Part shown: positions 52,467 through 61,339 of the stretch, piece after piece
How positions within the stretch are numbered: the first letter of the stretch is position 1
Layout: each line of letters starts with the position of its first letter
Origin: Chromatocurvus sp046260765
GTDB lineage: Bacteria; Pseudomonadota; Gammaproteobacteria; Pseudomonadales; Halieaceae
Reading direction: 5' to 3'
Length of the DNA: 64,000 nt
Assembly (NCBI GenBank): GCA_046260765.1
Contig: JBHEOO010000015.1
Span: 11,565-75,564, forward strand
The notes under the pieces: generated by a model
Told to the model about the DNA's origin: nothing
The model's database searches: none
The model's input: only the letters and a program-made list of their open reading frames with translations
Made by a program: the position numbers and the translations under genes

Positions 52467-53081
52467 GTGAGCACACTGTGGAGACTCGCGGCCGTGCCGA
52501 TTGTGGTCATGACGGCAGTCAGCATGGCGGGCTGCGCAACACAATCCGGGACACCGCCGGCGGTAACGCACTGGCAGACCTATCAGGACCACGCGACCGC
52601 CATCACCCACTGGCGTATGTCCGCAAAAATCGCGCTGCGCTGGCGCGGCGGTGCAGAAAATGCGAGTCTCAACTGGTCGCAGAACAACGGCCACAGTGAG
52701 GTCGATCTTTCCGGCCCCTTCGGTGCGGGCGCTGTGCGCATTACGCAGCAGGGGGACGCGCTCGAAGTGGAGCGGGGTGGGGAGCACAGCGTTTATGACA
52801 GCAGCACACCCGAGACGCTGGCAGCGGCGACTGGCTGGCCGATACCGGTGAACGCCCTGCCCTTCTGGCTGCGCGGCCTGCCCGACCCCGACCAGGCACT
52901 CGACCGGCTGGCGCTGCAGGACGGGCGCGCACAGGAAATCCACCAGGGCGGCTGGACAATCTCTTACTCGGCCTACACGGCCGTGGGAGCGGGCTCCCTG
53001 CCGGCAACATTACGCGTCACCCATGCCGCTGATGACATCAGTCTGCGACTGGTCAACGCGCGCTGGGCGCTGCAAGACTGA
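52467..53081 (+). CDS. lolB: Outer-membrane lipoprotein receptor LolB
   Basis: Takes lipoproteins from LolA and inserts them into the outer membrane; itself a lipoprotein. GTG 52467; signal ends in SMAGC with lipidated Cys23. Mature part: ITHWRMSAKIALRWRGGAEN, ASLNWSQNNGHSEVDLSGPF, GAGAVRITQQGDALEVERGG, GWPIPVNALPFWLRGLPDPD, all typical of LolB. The 204 residues match E. coli (207). The stop shares a base with the ispE ATG (TGATG). Confidence 0.95.
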   Translation: MSTLWRLAAVPIVVMTAVSMAGCATQSGTPPAVTHWQTYQDHATAITHWRMSAKIALRWRGGAENASLNWSQNNGHSEVDLSGPFGAGAVRITQQGDALEVERGGEHSVYDSSTPETLAAATGWPIPVNALPFWLRGLPDPDQALDRLALQDGRAQEIHQGGWTISYSAYTAVGAGSLPATLRVTHAADDISLRLVNARWALQD

Positions 53082-53941
53082 TGATCGATTCACGCATTCT
53101 GCACATTAGTGCGCCCGCCAAGATCAACCTCTTTCTGCACATCACCGGCCGTCGCGACGATGGGTATCACAACCTGCAGACGGTCTTTCAGCTGCTCGAT
53201 ATCGGCGACTCCCTCGTGATCGAGTCGAATCCTGGCGGAGTGATCACGCTGGACGGCCCCGATCTCGGGATTGCCGACAGTGACAACCTTATCGTGCGTG
53301 CGGCAATGGCTCTGAAAGCTCTGCCGGCAACCCCCGATCACTGCGGCGCAGCAATACGCCTGGAAAAACAGCTTCCCAGCGGGGGGGGGCTCGGTGGCGG
53401 CAGTTCCGATGCCGCGAGCACGCTACTGGCGCTCAATGCCCTGTGGGGGCTGCAGCTGTCGACCGCCGCACTGCAGCACACCGGCGCGGCACTGGGCGCG
53501 GATGTACCGGTGTTCGTCCTCGGGCGCAGCGCCTGGGCGGAAGGCATTGGCGAACAACTGACGCCCCTGGATCTGCCTCCGGCATGGTATCTTGTGCTCA
53601 AGCCCGATTGCGCCGTGAACACCGGGGAAATATTTTCCCATCGGGAATTGACACGCGACACCCCGCCCATCACAATGCACGCCTTTTTCGCGGGGGACTC
53701 CCGGAACGATTGCGAACCAGTCGTGCGCAAGCTCTACCCCGAGGTGGATAGCGCGCTGAATTGGCTGCAGAATTTCGGGGACGCGAGACTGACCGGCACG
53801 GGAGCCTGCGTGTTCTGCCGCTGTGACACCGAGGCGCAGGCATTACGCATCGCAGGAGAGGTGCCTTCACGCTGGAAAGCGTGGGTCGCCGCCGGCATGA
53901 ACAGATCCTCTGCATTGAAAGATAGTGAATCAGTAGTCTGA
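53081..53941 (+). CDS. ispE: 4-(cytidine 5'-diphospho)-2-C-methyl-D-erythritol kinase
   Basis: GHMP kinase of the MEP isoprenoid pathway. The 286 residues carry APAKINLFLHITGRRDDGYH, GGVITLDGP, the ATP loop LPSGGGLGGGSSDAASTLLA (near residues 97-115), DVPVFVLGRSAWAEGIGEQL, and C-terminal LTGTGACVFCRCDTEAQA. The three Gly codons of the loop form a run of nine Gs (53381-53389). Coupled to lolB and followed by tRNA-Gln and prs, the standard order. Confidence 0.97.
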   Translation: MIDSRILHISAPAKINLFLHITGRRDDGYHNLQTVFQLLDIGDSLVIESNPGGVITLDGPDLGIADSDNLIVRAAMALKALPATPDHCGAAIRLEKQLPSGGGLGGGSSDAASTLLALNALWGLQLSTAALQHTGAALGADVPVFVLGRSAWAEGIGEQLTPLDLPPAWYLVLKPDCAVNTGEIFSHRELTRDTPPITMHAFFAGDSRNDCEPVVRKLYPEVDSALNWLQNFGDARLTGTGACVFCRCDTEAQALRIAGEVPSRWKAWVAAGMNRSSALKDSESVV

Positions 53942-53950
53942 ACCAGCTTT

Positions 53951-54025
53951 TGGGGTGTCGCCAAGTGGCAAGGCACCGGGTTTTGATCCCGGCATTCGCA
54001 GGTTCGAATCCTGCCACCCCAGCCA
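53951..54025 (+). tRNA. tRNA-Gln, anticodon TTG
   Basis: 75-base cloverleaf with acceptor TGGGGTG pairing CACCCCA, discriminator G and encoded CCA. The D-arm contains AAGTGGCAAGGC, the anticodon arm CCGGGTTTTGATCCCGG presents TTG, and the T-arm GCAGGTTCGAATCCTGC is perfect. Very similar to E. coli tRNA-Gln; lies between ispE and prs as in Pseudomonas. Confidence 0.98.
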
Positions 54026-54064
54026 ATTTCCGGCATTCGACAACGTTCTCCTGGGGTACGCGCC

Positions 54065-55015
54065 GTGTCCGCTAAAATGATGGTTTTCACCGGCAATGCC
54101 AATCCTGAACTGGCACGCCGGGTGGCCAGTCGCCTCTATCTTTCTCTGGGCAAGGCCGATGTCGGTCGCTTCAGTGACGGCGAAATAGCAGTGGAGCTGA
54201 ACGAGAACGTCCGCGGTAAGGACGTGTTCGTCCTGCAGTCCACCTGCGCACCCACGAACGACAACCTGATGGAACTTCTGGTGATGATCGATGCACTGCG
54301 CCGGGCCTCTGCCGCGCGTATTACCGCCGTCGTCCCCTACTTCGGTTATGCACGCCAGGATCGACGCGCACGCTCCTCGCGCGTGCCGATTTCCGCCAAG
54401 GTCGTCGCCGACCTGATGGTGGCCGTCGGTGTCGATCGCGTGCTCACGGTTGATCTGCACGCCGAGCAGATTCAGGGTTTCTTCGCCTGCCCGGTAGACA
54501 ACGTTTACGGCTCACCGGTCCTCAACGACGACATTGTCACCTGTCACTATGAGAACCTGGTCGTGGTGTCGCCGGACATCGGCGGCGTGGTCCGCGCACG
54601 CGCCATCGCCAAGCAGCTCGACGATGCCGAGCTGGCCATCATCGACAAGCGCCGTCCGCAGGCCAACGAGGCGCAGGTCATGAACGTGATCGGCTCAGTG
54701 GACGGACGCACCTGCCTGCTGGTGGACGACATGGTCGATACCGCCGGCACGCTGTGCAACGCCGCCGACGCGCTGAAGGCGCGCGGTGCCAGAAAGGTCG
54801 TGGCCTACTGTACTCACCCCGTGCTGTCCGGACGTGCCCTTGAAAATATTCGCAACTCCGAGCTCGACGAGCTCGTGGTCACCGATACGATTCCCCTGAG
54901 CGACGAGGCCAAGGGCATCACGAAGATCCGACAGCTCACCATCTCGGATCTGCTGGCGGAGTCCATCCGCCGCGTCTCGAACGAGGAATCCATCAGCGCG
55001 CTGTTCTCTGCCTGA
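54065..55015 (+). CDS. prs: Ribose-phosphate pyrophosphokinase
   Basis: Makes PRPP from ribose-5-phosphate and ATP for nucleotides, histidine and tryptophan. GTG 54065 gives 316 residues, one more than E. coli. Motifs: RFSDGEIAVELNENVRGKDV, CAPTNDNLMELLVMIDALRR, VPYFGYARQDRR, VDLHAEQIQGFFACPVDNVY, VVSPDIGGVVRARAIAK and the PRPP loop LLVDDMVDTAGTLCNAADAL. Confidence 0.98.
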   Translation: MSAKMMVFTGNANPELARRVASRLYLSLGKADVGRFSDGEIAVELNENVRGKDVFVLQSTCAPTNDNLMELLVMIDALRRASAARITAVVPYFGYARQDRRARSSRVPISAKVVADLMVAVGVDRVLTVDLHAEQIQGFFACPVDNVYGSPVLNDDIVTCHYENLVVVSPDIGGVVRARAIAKQLDDAELAIIDKRRPQANEAQVMNVIGSVDGRTCLLVDDMVDTAGTLCNAADALKARGARKVVAYCTHPVLSGRALENIRNSELDELVVTDTIPLSDEAKGITKIRQLTISDLLAESIRRVSNEESISALFSA

Positions 55016-55133
55016 GATAGCCCTGCCCTTCCCGGGCAAGGCGTAGTCAAGGCGGAAGGAAGAGCGCATACGTAGCCGTGTCGGTAAGGCTGGTCGCAAG
55101 CCCGCCGGCATTTGAAGCATAGGAGTCACGACA

Positions 55134-55820
55134 ATGTCTGACCAACTGGAAATCAACGCGATCCCGCGCGACGACCTGGGGAAAGGTGCGAGCCGCCGCC
55201 TGCGTCGCCACGCGAACCTGGTACCGGCCATTATCTATGGCGCGGGCAAAGACCCGCGTGCACTGAGCATCGTCAGCAAGGACATCGAGAAGGCCCTGCA
55301 AAACGAAGCCTTTTTCTCCCAGGTCATTGCCGTAAAAATTGGCAACGACACCGAGAAAGCCATTCTCAAGGACCTGCAGCGCCATCCGGCCAAAGAGCTG
55401 GTCATGCACGCAGACTTTCTGCGTGTTGACGAGAAAGTGGAGCTCAAGGTCAACATCCCGATCCACTTCCTCAACGAGGAAACCTGCAAGGGCGTCAAGT
55501 TCGAGGGTGGTGTTATCGAGCACCAGGCAACGGAAATCGAGCTGTTGTGCCTGCCTTCGAACATTCCCGAATACATCGAGATCGACATGCAGGATCTGAG
55601 CATCGGCGACAGCATCCACCTGTCCGAAGTCAAGCTCCCCGAGGGCACCGCATCGGTTGCGCTGTCACTCGGCGAAGACCACGATATGCCAATCGCTGCC
55701 GTGGTAGCGCCGCGTGCCGCCATTGAGGCGGAAGACGAGGACGCAGAGGACGATAACGCACCGGCTGCGGATGAAGTGCCAACACAGGATGACGACGAGG
55801 ACGGTAAGGGCGACAAGTGA
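55134..55820 (+). CDS. rplY: 50S ribosomal protein L25/general stress protein Ctc
   Basis: 5S-rRNA-binding protein in the long TL5/CTC form. N-terminal L25 domain (residues 1-93: RDDLGKGASRRLRRHANLVP, AIIYGAGKDPRALSI, HADFLRV) and C-terminal TL5 beta domain (about 95-185: VNIPIHFLNEETCKGVKFEG, LSIGDSIHLSEVKLPEG). A strongly acidic tail of about 35 residues (EAEDEDAEDDN) ends it at 228 residues. Confidence 0.97.
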   Translation: MSDQLEINAIPRDDLGKGASRRLRRHANLVPAIIYGAGKDPRALSIVSKDIEKALQNEAFFSQVIAVKIGNDTEKAILKDLQRHPAKELVMHADFLRVDEKVELKVNIPIHFLNEETCKGVKFEGGVIEHQATEIELLCLPSNIPEYIEIDMQDLSIGDSIHLSEVKLPEGTASVALSLGEDHDMPIAAVVAPRAAIEAEDEDAEDDNAPAADEVPTQDDDEDGKGDK

Positions 55821-55884
55821 TTCGCGCCCTGTCGTTCGTCATCTGTAATTCGTAACCTTCAGTCCGCACCGGCGCTTCCGGGAC

Positions 55885-56475
55885 ATGTCTGCTGCAATGG
55901 CACTGATTGTCGGCCTCGGCAATCCCGGCGACGCCTATCGCGGCACCCGGCACAACGCCGGTGCCGATTTTGTGGAATATCTGTTGCGCCGCCACGGCGG
56001 CGCCTTTTCCAGGGAGAGCCGGTTTTCCGGCCTGACTGCTCGCGTCACTATCGGTGGACATGATGTTCGCCTTCTCATTCCGGAGACCTTCATGAACCGC
56101 AGCGGCCAGGCCGTGGGCGCCATGGCAGGGTTCTTCAAGCTGGAGCCACCGCAGATTCTTGTCGCCCACGACGAACTCGACCTGGCACCGGGTGTTGCGC
56201 GATTCAAGCGCGACGGCGGCCATGGCGGCCACAACGGGCTCAGGGACATTGTGCGTTCGCTGGGCAACGCCACTGACTTTCACCGATTGCGCATCGGTAT
56301 CGGGCATCCGGGCAGCGCGGACCGCGTCAGTCCCTATGTGCTCGGTCGGGCGCCCGCAGGCGAGCGCGACATGACAGACGCGGCGATCGAGGCCGCGGCC
56401 GATGCGCTGCCGCTGCTTCTCGCCGGAGACCTGGTAAAGGCCATGACACAACTGCACAGCTTCAGCGCCAGCTGA
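55885..56475 (+). CDS. pth: Peptidyl-tRNA hydrolase
   Basis: Recycles peptidyl-tRNA dropped by ribosomes. VGLGNPGDAYRGTRHNAGADF carries the catalytic His (23 with this start), ETFMNRSGQAVGAMAGFFKL, VAHDELDLAPGVARFKRDGG, HGGHNGLRDIVRSLG and RLRIGIGHPG follow; ends in PLLLAGDLVKAMTQLH. ATG 55885 gives 196 residues; ATG 55897, four codons later, would give the more usual N-terminus. Follows rplY as in most gammaproteobacteria. Confidence 0.97.
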   Translation: MSAAMALIVGLGNPGDAYRGTRHNAGADFVEYLLRRHGGAFSRESRFSGLTARVTIGGHDVRLLIPETFMNRSGQAVGAMAGFFKLEPPQILVAHDELDLAPGVARFKRDGGHGGHNGLRDIVRSLGNATDFHRLRIGIGHPGSADRVSPYVLGRAPAGERDMTDAAIEAAADALPLLLAGDLVKAMTQLHSFSAS

Positions 56476-56497
56476 CGCTGCCACCAAGGAACGCTGT

Positions 56498-57592
56498 ATG
56501 GGATTCAAATGCGGGATTGTTGGGCTGCCCAACGTGGGCAAATCCACCCTGTTCAATGCACTCACGCGCGCCGGTATCGACGCGGAGAATTTTCCATTCT
56601 GCACCATCGAGCCGAATGCGGGCATTGTGCCGGTACCGGATCCGCGCCAGGCGAAAATCTCTGCCGTCGTCAGGCCGCAGCGGGAAGTGTCGACCACCAT
56701 GGAGTTTGTCGACATTGCCGGGCTGGTCGCGGGCGCGTCGAAGGGCGAAGGCCTGGGCAACCAGTTCCTCGCCAATATTCGCGAGACCGATGCCATTGCC
56801 CACGTCGTGCGCTGCTTTGACGACGACAACGTGATCCACGTTGCCAATCGCATCAACCCGGCCTCCGACATAGACGTCATCAACACGGAGCTCGCCCTGG
56901 CCGATCTCGAAAGCTGCGAAAAGCAGCTGCAGAAGGTGGTGCGCACCGCCAAGGGCGGCGACAAGCCCTCCATTGCAATGAAGACCCTGCTGGAAGATCG
57001 CCTGCTGCCGCACCTCAACGAAGCAAAACCCGTGCGCGGCCTGTCGCTCAGCGATACGGAACGCGCGCTGGTGCGCCAGCTCTTCCTGCTCACCGCCAAG
57101 CCAACGCTGTATATCGCCAACGTCGACGAAGACGGTTTCGAGGACAACCCCCACGTGGATGAAGTCCAGCGCATCGCGACGGAAGAGAACGCCCAGGTAG
57201 TTGTGGTGTGCAACAAGCTGGAATCTGAAATTGTCGAGCTCGAGGACACCGAGCGCGCGGAATTTCTTGCCGACCTCGGCATGGACGAGCCCGGTCTCGA
57301 CCGGGTGATTCGCGCCGGCTACCAGCTACTGAACCTGCAGACCTACTTTACCGCCGGCGAGAAGGAAGTGCGCGCCTGGACCGTGCGCGTCGGCGCTACC
57401 GCACCGGAAGCGGCCGGCGTCATTCATACTGACTTCCAGAAGGGCTTCATTCGCGCAGAAGTGGTCGGCTACGATGACTTCATTGCCCATAACGGTGAGC
57501 AGGGCGCGAAGGATGCCGGCCGCTGGCGTCTGGAAGGCAAGGAATATGTGGTCAAGGACGGCGACATCATTCACTTCCGCTTTAACGTCTGA
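56498..57592 (+). CDS. ychF: Redox-regulated ATPase YchF (Obg family)
   Basis: Universal P-loop ATPase of the Obg family that binds ribosomes. MGFKCGIVGLPNVGKSTLFN (G1), DIAGLVAGASKGEGLGNQFL (G3), a non-standard G4 (YIANVDEDGFED, NADE-type) that gives ATP preference, coiled-coil insert, and C-terminal TGS domain with YFTAGEKEVRAWTVRVGATA and KEYVVKDGDIIHFRFNV. AAGGAACG precedes the ATG. At 364 residues it is standard. Confidence 0.98.
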   Translation: MGFKCGIVGLPNVGKSTLFNALTRAGIDAENFPFCTIEPNAGIVPVPDPRQAKISAVVRPQREVSTTMEFVDIAGLVAGASKGEGLGNQFLANIRETDAIAHVVRCFDDDNVIHVANRINPASDIDVINTELALADLESCEKQLQKVVRTAKGGDKPSIAMKTLLEDRLLPHLNEAKPVRGLSLSDTERALVRQLFLLTAKPTLYIANVDEDGFEDNPHVDEVQRIATEENAQVVVVCNKLESEIVELEDTERAEFLADLGMDEPGLDRVIRAGYQLLNLQTYFTAGEKEVRAWTVRVGATAPEAAGVIHTDFQKGFIRAEVVGYDDFIAHNGEQGAKDAGRWRLEGKEYVVKDGDIIHFRFNV

Positions 57593-58386
57593 TTTTTCAG
57601 ACCAGACTCCTGGCCTGGCATCGAGTCGCGCCACCCCCCCAGTGACATCGGCGACCAGTCACCCAGCGGCATGCCGATCCGGGCGTCAACGGCAATCCTG
57701 CGATCGTCATCCGCCAGAGCGCACAGTGACACCAGGCCATCGACACCTGCCTCACCGTGAAAGAAACGCCCTGTCTGCAGCGCCGTCGCGTTCACCACGT
57801 CGAGCGTTCCGCTGTTAACGCTGAACGCCAACTTTCCCAGCTGCGGCGCCAGCGCGAGACCATGTGCTTTCACCCAGGCTTCCTTTAATGTCCATAGCCG
57901 GTAGAACAGTGTCTCTCTGGCATCCCCTGTCAGCGCTTCCAGCGCAAGCTGTTCCGGCAGGCTGAAAAACCGTCGCGCCAGTCGCATGACATCACGCCGG
58001 TTGGCCATGCGCTGCTCCACGTCCACGCCGAGACTGATGGCGTCACTACCCGCCTGCCAGGCAAGCACCACCCACTCGCCGCTGTGGCTCAGATTGAACG
58101 CAATGGGTTGCGGCGGGTCGAAAACCTCGGGCTTGCCGTGGCGTCCCGTAACAAATTCCAGCGCCGACGGCGCCATGCTCAGGGCAGCAGCGAGTTCTGA
58201 GCGCACCAGGGCGCGTGCGACCACCGCCCGGGCTGAGTAAATACCTGACAGCCGCGCGCAGCGCTCGCGCTCCGACGTTGACAGTATGCTCACCAGATCG
58301 CGAGCAGAGCAACCGTGCGCTCCCAACCGCACACGGCAGAATCGCAGAGAAACTGAAAGCAACGAATTTGTCCTGAAAATTACCAC
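57571..58386 (-). CDS. 4'-phosphopantetheinyl transferase, Sfp type
   Basis: Transfers phosphopantetheine from CoA to carrier-protein serines (fatty acid, polyketide or peptide synthases). The family signature is complete: FVTGRHGKPEVF, FNLSHSGEWVVLAW, GVDVEQRMANRRDV (Mg ligands) and FFSLPEQLALEAL ... FYRLWTLKEAWVKAHG (WxxKEAxxK). About 271 residues from GTG 58386; TTG starts near 58360 are also possible, so the N-terminus is uncertain. Its 3' end overlaps ychF by 22 bases, tail to tail. No carrier protein or synthase lies nearby. Confidence 0.9.
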   Translation of the reverse strand: MVIFRTNSLLSVSLRFCRVRLGAHGCSARDLVSILSTSERERCARLSGIYSARAVVARALVRSELAAALSMAPSALEFVTGRHGKPEVFDPPQPIAFNLSHSGEWVVLAWQAGSDAISLGVDVEQRMANRRDVMRLARRFFSLPEQLALEALTGDARETLFYRLWTLKEAWVKAHGLALAPQLGKLAFSVNSGTLDVVNATALQTGRFFHGEAGVDGLVSLCALADDDRRIAVDARIGMPLGDWSPMSLGGWRDSMPGQESGLKNQTLKRK

Positions 58387-58446
58387 CGGACGCCCCCACG
58401 CCGGACCGTTCAGCCCGAACTGTGGTAGGTTTGCCCCCCAAAACTC

Positions 58447-59418
58447 ATGGGATCATTGCATATGCCCTCAATCCGGCACAACTGGCACAGACCGTCGCCG
58501 CGGCAGTTCACCGCACTGCTGCCATGGTTTCTGGCGTGCCTGCTGTCCGGTCCCGCCCAGGCAATGCAGATGCCGCCCTGGCAGCAGCTGGTATTTGAAC
58601 AGAAAAGTTTCTGGGCAACGGCGCGCGGCGTCCTCACGCTCAGCGAATTCACAGACGCCCGCGGCGCCCGGGAAATTGACTCAGCGCACAACTCAGCGCA
58701 AACCACCGATACCGGCGCGTCGTCGGGCTATCTGTCACTTGAGGTCAACAACTATGTCGCCAGCAGCAGCGAACAGATCACGCTGACGCTGGATGCTGCG
58801 ACAGGCGCTACGCAGTTTCGCTGGCGTCTGAGTCGCGGACGGGAATCACGCGTTAAAATTCATGAGTACTATGACACGGTCATTGAACGGGAACGGCGTG
58901 AACCCCCGGCGGGAAACGGCAACATATCGCCCGCAGACTGGCCGGCCACTCACGAGATGAACATGCCGCTGCCCCCCGAAGCCGAGGGCCGACGCATTGT
59001 CGCGACACATGCGCTTATCGTACTTCTGCCGACACTGCTGGAGGATCCTTCCCGGGCGGACGATTATCTGGTTCACACCGACCTCAACTTCTTTCTTCTC
59101 GACGCGGACCTGTCGGACAAAACGATGACGATAGACAACACCATTACTGTGGATGGCGAGAGGCGCAAAAAGGACCGTCGCTGCCAGGTGCTGACGCTGC
59201 GCATGACACCGATTCCGGGCAACCCCGAGGAACCGGACGTCATGCTGATGGGGATGAGCGGGAAAATACACATTTTTATCGACATGGCGTCCGGCTTGCC
59301 GCTGCGACTGCGAGGGGATGCGCCCCGAATCGGAAGCGCAGAGCTGAACCTGATCGAGGCCAGCACCCGGACCTCTCGCAAGCCGGCCCAACGCATGCGG
59401 CCCCCGCCGGCGCCGTGA
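58447..59418 (+). CDS. Secreted protein of unknown function
   Basis: Not recognised. A signal peptide is clear: basic RHNWHRPSPRQ, hydrophobic FTALLPWFLACLLS, cleavage after AQA. ATG 58447 is the first start and ATG 58462 is an alternative five residues later. The mature part has no membrane helix and looks beta-rich; the end (MSGKIHIFIDMASGLPLRLRGDAP) resembles periplasmic DUF3108-like proteins, where G-x-I-x-I-x-D-x-x-x-G-L-P-x-R is seen, but this is a weak impression. Its stop overlaps the DAG-kinase-like gene (GTGA), so it heads a coupled set. Confidence 0.75.
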   Translation: MGSLHMPSIRHNWHRPSPRQFTALLPWFLACLLSGPAQAMQMPPWQQLVFEQKSFWATARGVLTLSEFTDARGAREIDSAHNSAQTTDTGASSGYLSLEVNNYVASSSEQITLTLDAATGATQFRWRLSRGRESRVKIHEYYDTVIERERREPPAGNGNISPADWPATHEMNMPLPPEAEGRRIVATHALIVLLPTLLEDPSRADDYLVHTDLNFFLLDADLSDKTMTIDNTITVDGERRKKDRRCQVLTLRMTPIPGNPEEPDVMLMGMSGKIHIFIDMASGLPLRLRGDAPRIGSAELNLIEASTRTSRKPAQRMRPPPAP

Positions 59419-60383
59419 GCAGGCCCAGCGCCCGCGTCGGCGTTATCAGCAACCCCAGCAGCGGCCATAACCGCGATCACTTCGCCTCCGTCGAGACGGC
59501 ACTGGCATGCTGTCCCGGCGTGGTACAGCATGCTGTGACCGACTGTCCCGCCGCCATATACGGCGCGCTCGACAGGCTCGCCACATCCCACGTCGACACA
59601 CTGGTCATCAACGGCGGCGACGGCACGGTCGCGGCCGTTCTCGGCGCCATGCTCGAGGGCGGCGCATTCCTGCAACAGCCCGCGGTCATCATACTGCCCG
59701 CAGGAACCGCAAACATGACGGCCGGGGACGTGGGCGTACGCGGAAGACTCCGCTCGGCTGTTTCCCGTCTGTGCCGCTGGGCGACCGCTCCCGTCGCCGA
59801 GCAGATCTCCTGCGAGCGCGTGCAGCGCAACATACTGCGTCTCGACATGGATGGTGCCATTCATCACGGCATGTTTCTCGGCGCTGGCGCGATTATCGGT
59901 GGCACCGAGTTTGCCCATAGAGCCATTCATGCGCGCGGCGTGCGCGACGATACCAGCCTGGCCCTGAGCACGCTGCGCACTGTCTGGGGAGTTATGAGGC
60001 AGGATCCCGCCTTCTGCACACCAACACGGGTGTCCATCCGGAGCGATGACGCTGAAGAGCAGAACCACGATGCGCTGATCCTGGCGCTATCCACACTGCA
60101 GCGCCTGTCCTTCGGTATGCGCCCGTTCTGGGGCGAAGGCGAAGGCCCCCTGCGATTGACGGTTGTCGACCACGGGTGTCGCAGCTTTTTACCCAATTTT
60201 GTCAGTATCATACGCGGCAGGCCCGGCCCGGGCGCACGTCCCGATCGCGGCTACCACTCCACCAATGCGAGAGCGCTGCAGATAGACATGGAAGGACCCA
60301 TTAATCTGGATGGCGAGCTGCTGACAACCACCGGTTCGCTCGTGGTGACAGCGACTGCACCCGTGACTTTCCTGCGGCTGTAA
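59415..60383 (+). CDS. Diacylglycerol/lipid kinase family protein (DAGK catalytic domain)
   Basis: Soluble lipid kinase of the DAGKc/NAD-kinase-like fold (as DgkB, YegS, sphingosine kinase). ISNPSSGHNR at residues 11-20, nucleotide motif INGGDGTVAAVLGAML near 65-80, and LPAGTANMTAGDVGV are clear; the C-terminal beta domain ends with LDGELLTTTGSLVVTATAP, matching the usual D-G-E. At 322 residues it is typical. GTG start overlapping the secreted-protein stop, and two bases before the next gene. Product would be phosphatidate or a related phospholipid; the substrate is not shown by sequence. Confidence 0.85.
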   Translation: MSRPSARVGVISNPSSGHNRDHFASVETALACCPGVVQHAVTDCPAAIYGALDRLATSHVDTLVINGGDGTVAAVLGAMLEGGAFLQQPAVIILPAGTANMTAGDVGVRGRLRSAVSRLCRWATAPVAEQISCERVQRNILRLDMDGAIHHGMFLGAGAIIGGTEFAHRAIHARGVRDDTSLALSTLRTVWGVMRQDPAFCTPTRVSIRSDDAEEQNHDALILALSTLQRLSFGMRPFWGEGEGPLRLTVVDHGCRSFLPNFVSIIRGRPGPGARPDRGYHSTNARALQIDMEGPINLDGELLTTTGSLVVTATAPVTFLRL

Positions 60384-60385
60384 CC

Positions 60386-61339
60386 GTGCACCAGGAGCAG
60401 ACCGAACCTTTCTTTACTGCCCTGCATCTGGACAGGCCGGACCAGCAGGCGCTGGATGCCTTGCTGGATACGCTTGCGGCACAGCACAATCACTCGGTAC
60501 TTGCCGTTATCGTCTACGGCTCCTGCCTGCGCAGCGGCGATATTTTTGACGGGCTGGTTGATCTCTACCTCCTGTGCAGCAGTTATCGTGACGCCTTCGG
60601 CGCCGGTGGCTTTGCCGTCGGCAATAAGCTACTGCCTCCCAACGTGCTCTATGCGCAGCAGGAAAGCGGTGCACGCGTCCTGCGCAGCAAGGTCAACGTG
60701 ATGTCGCTTGCAGACTTCCAGCGCGCCTGCACCCCCCGTCACTTTGAATCCTATTTCTGGGGTCGCTTTGCGCAACCGGTCGCACTGCCGCGGGTGCGGG
60801 ATGACGCCGCGCGACAGGCAATCGCAACGGCACTGCGCGATGCGTCGCGAACACTGCTCAAGCGCAGCCTGCCTGTGCTGCCCCCGAGCGGCTCCATCAG
60901 CGACCTCTGGGTGGATGCGCTGCAGCTGAGCTATGCCACGGAATTGCGCACTGAGCGTCCGGGACGCACCCGGCAGCTGGTTGTCGCATCGGAGACGTTC
61001 TACCTCGCTGCGGCCGTGCACGCAGCAAGTGATCCGACACTGCATCTCGCTGTTGATTTTTCTGTGTCGCCCCCAGCCTATCGCAGTAAGGTCTCTCCGC
61101 GCCGTCGCGTACTCTCACGCCTGGCATGGACCTTACGCCGCGTAACCGGCAAGCTCCTGTCAATTGCACGCCTGGTAAAGGCACTGTTCACCTTCAACAG
61201 TGGACTGGATTACATCGCCTGGAAGCTGGAGCGCCACTCGGGGGAGCCCATCACTATTCCCCCTCGCGTGCGCCGCTGGCCATTGCTTTACAGCTGGGGC
61301 TTTTTCTGGCGCCTGTACCGTCGGGGCATCTTCCGGTGA
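60386..61339 (+). CDS. Tam41-like nucleotidyltransferase (putative CDP-diacylglycerol synthase)
   Basis: Resembles mitochondrial Tam41/MMP37 and its bacterial relatives, soluble CTP:phosphatidate cytidylyltransferases unrelated to CdsA. Visible: nucleotidyltransferase loop VIVYGSCLRSGDIFDGLVDL at residues 41-60 (Gly45-Ser46, acidic Asp59), LPPNVLYAQ at 83-91, RSKVNVMSLADFQRACTPRH and ESYFWGRFAQPV at 121-132, all in the order seen in Tam41. The C-terminus is basic (RRRVLSRLAWTLRRVTGKLL), fit for membrane binding. 317 residues. It follows a DAG-kinase-like gene, which could supply phosphatidate. Recognition is from memory of motifs. Confidence 0.55.
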   Translation: MHQEQTEPFFTALHLDRPDQQALDALLDTLAAQHNHSVLAVIVYGSCLRSGDIFDGLVDLYLLCSSYRDAFGAGGFAVGNKLLPPNVLYAQQESGARVLRSKVNVMSLADFQRACTPRHFESYFWGRFAQPVALPRVRDDAARQAIATALRDASRTLLKRSLPVLPPSGSISDLWVDALQLSYATELRTERPGRTRQLVVASETFYLAAAVHAASDPTLHLAVDFSVSPPAYRSKVSPRRRVLSRLAWTLRRVTGKLLSIARLVKALFTFNSGLDYIAWKLERHSGEPITIPPRVRRWPLLYSWGFFWRLYRRGIFR

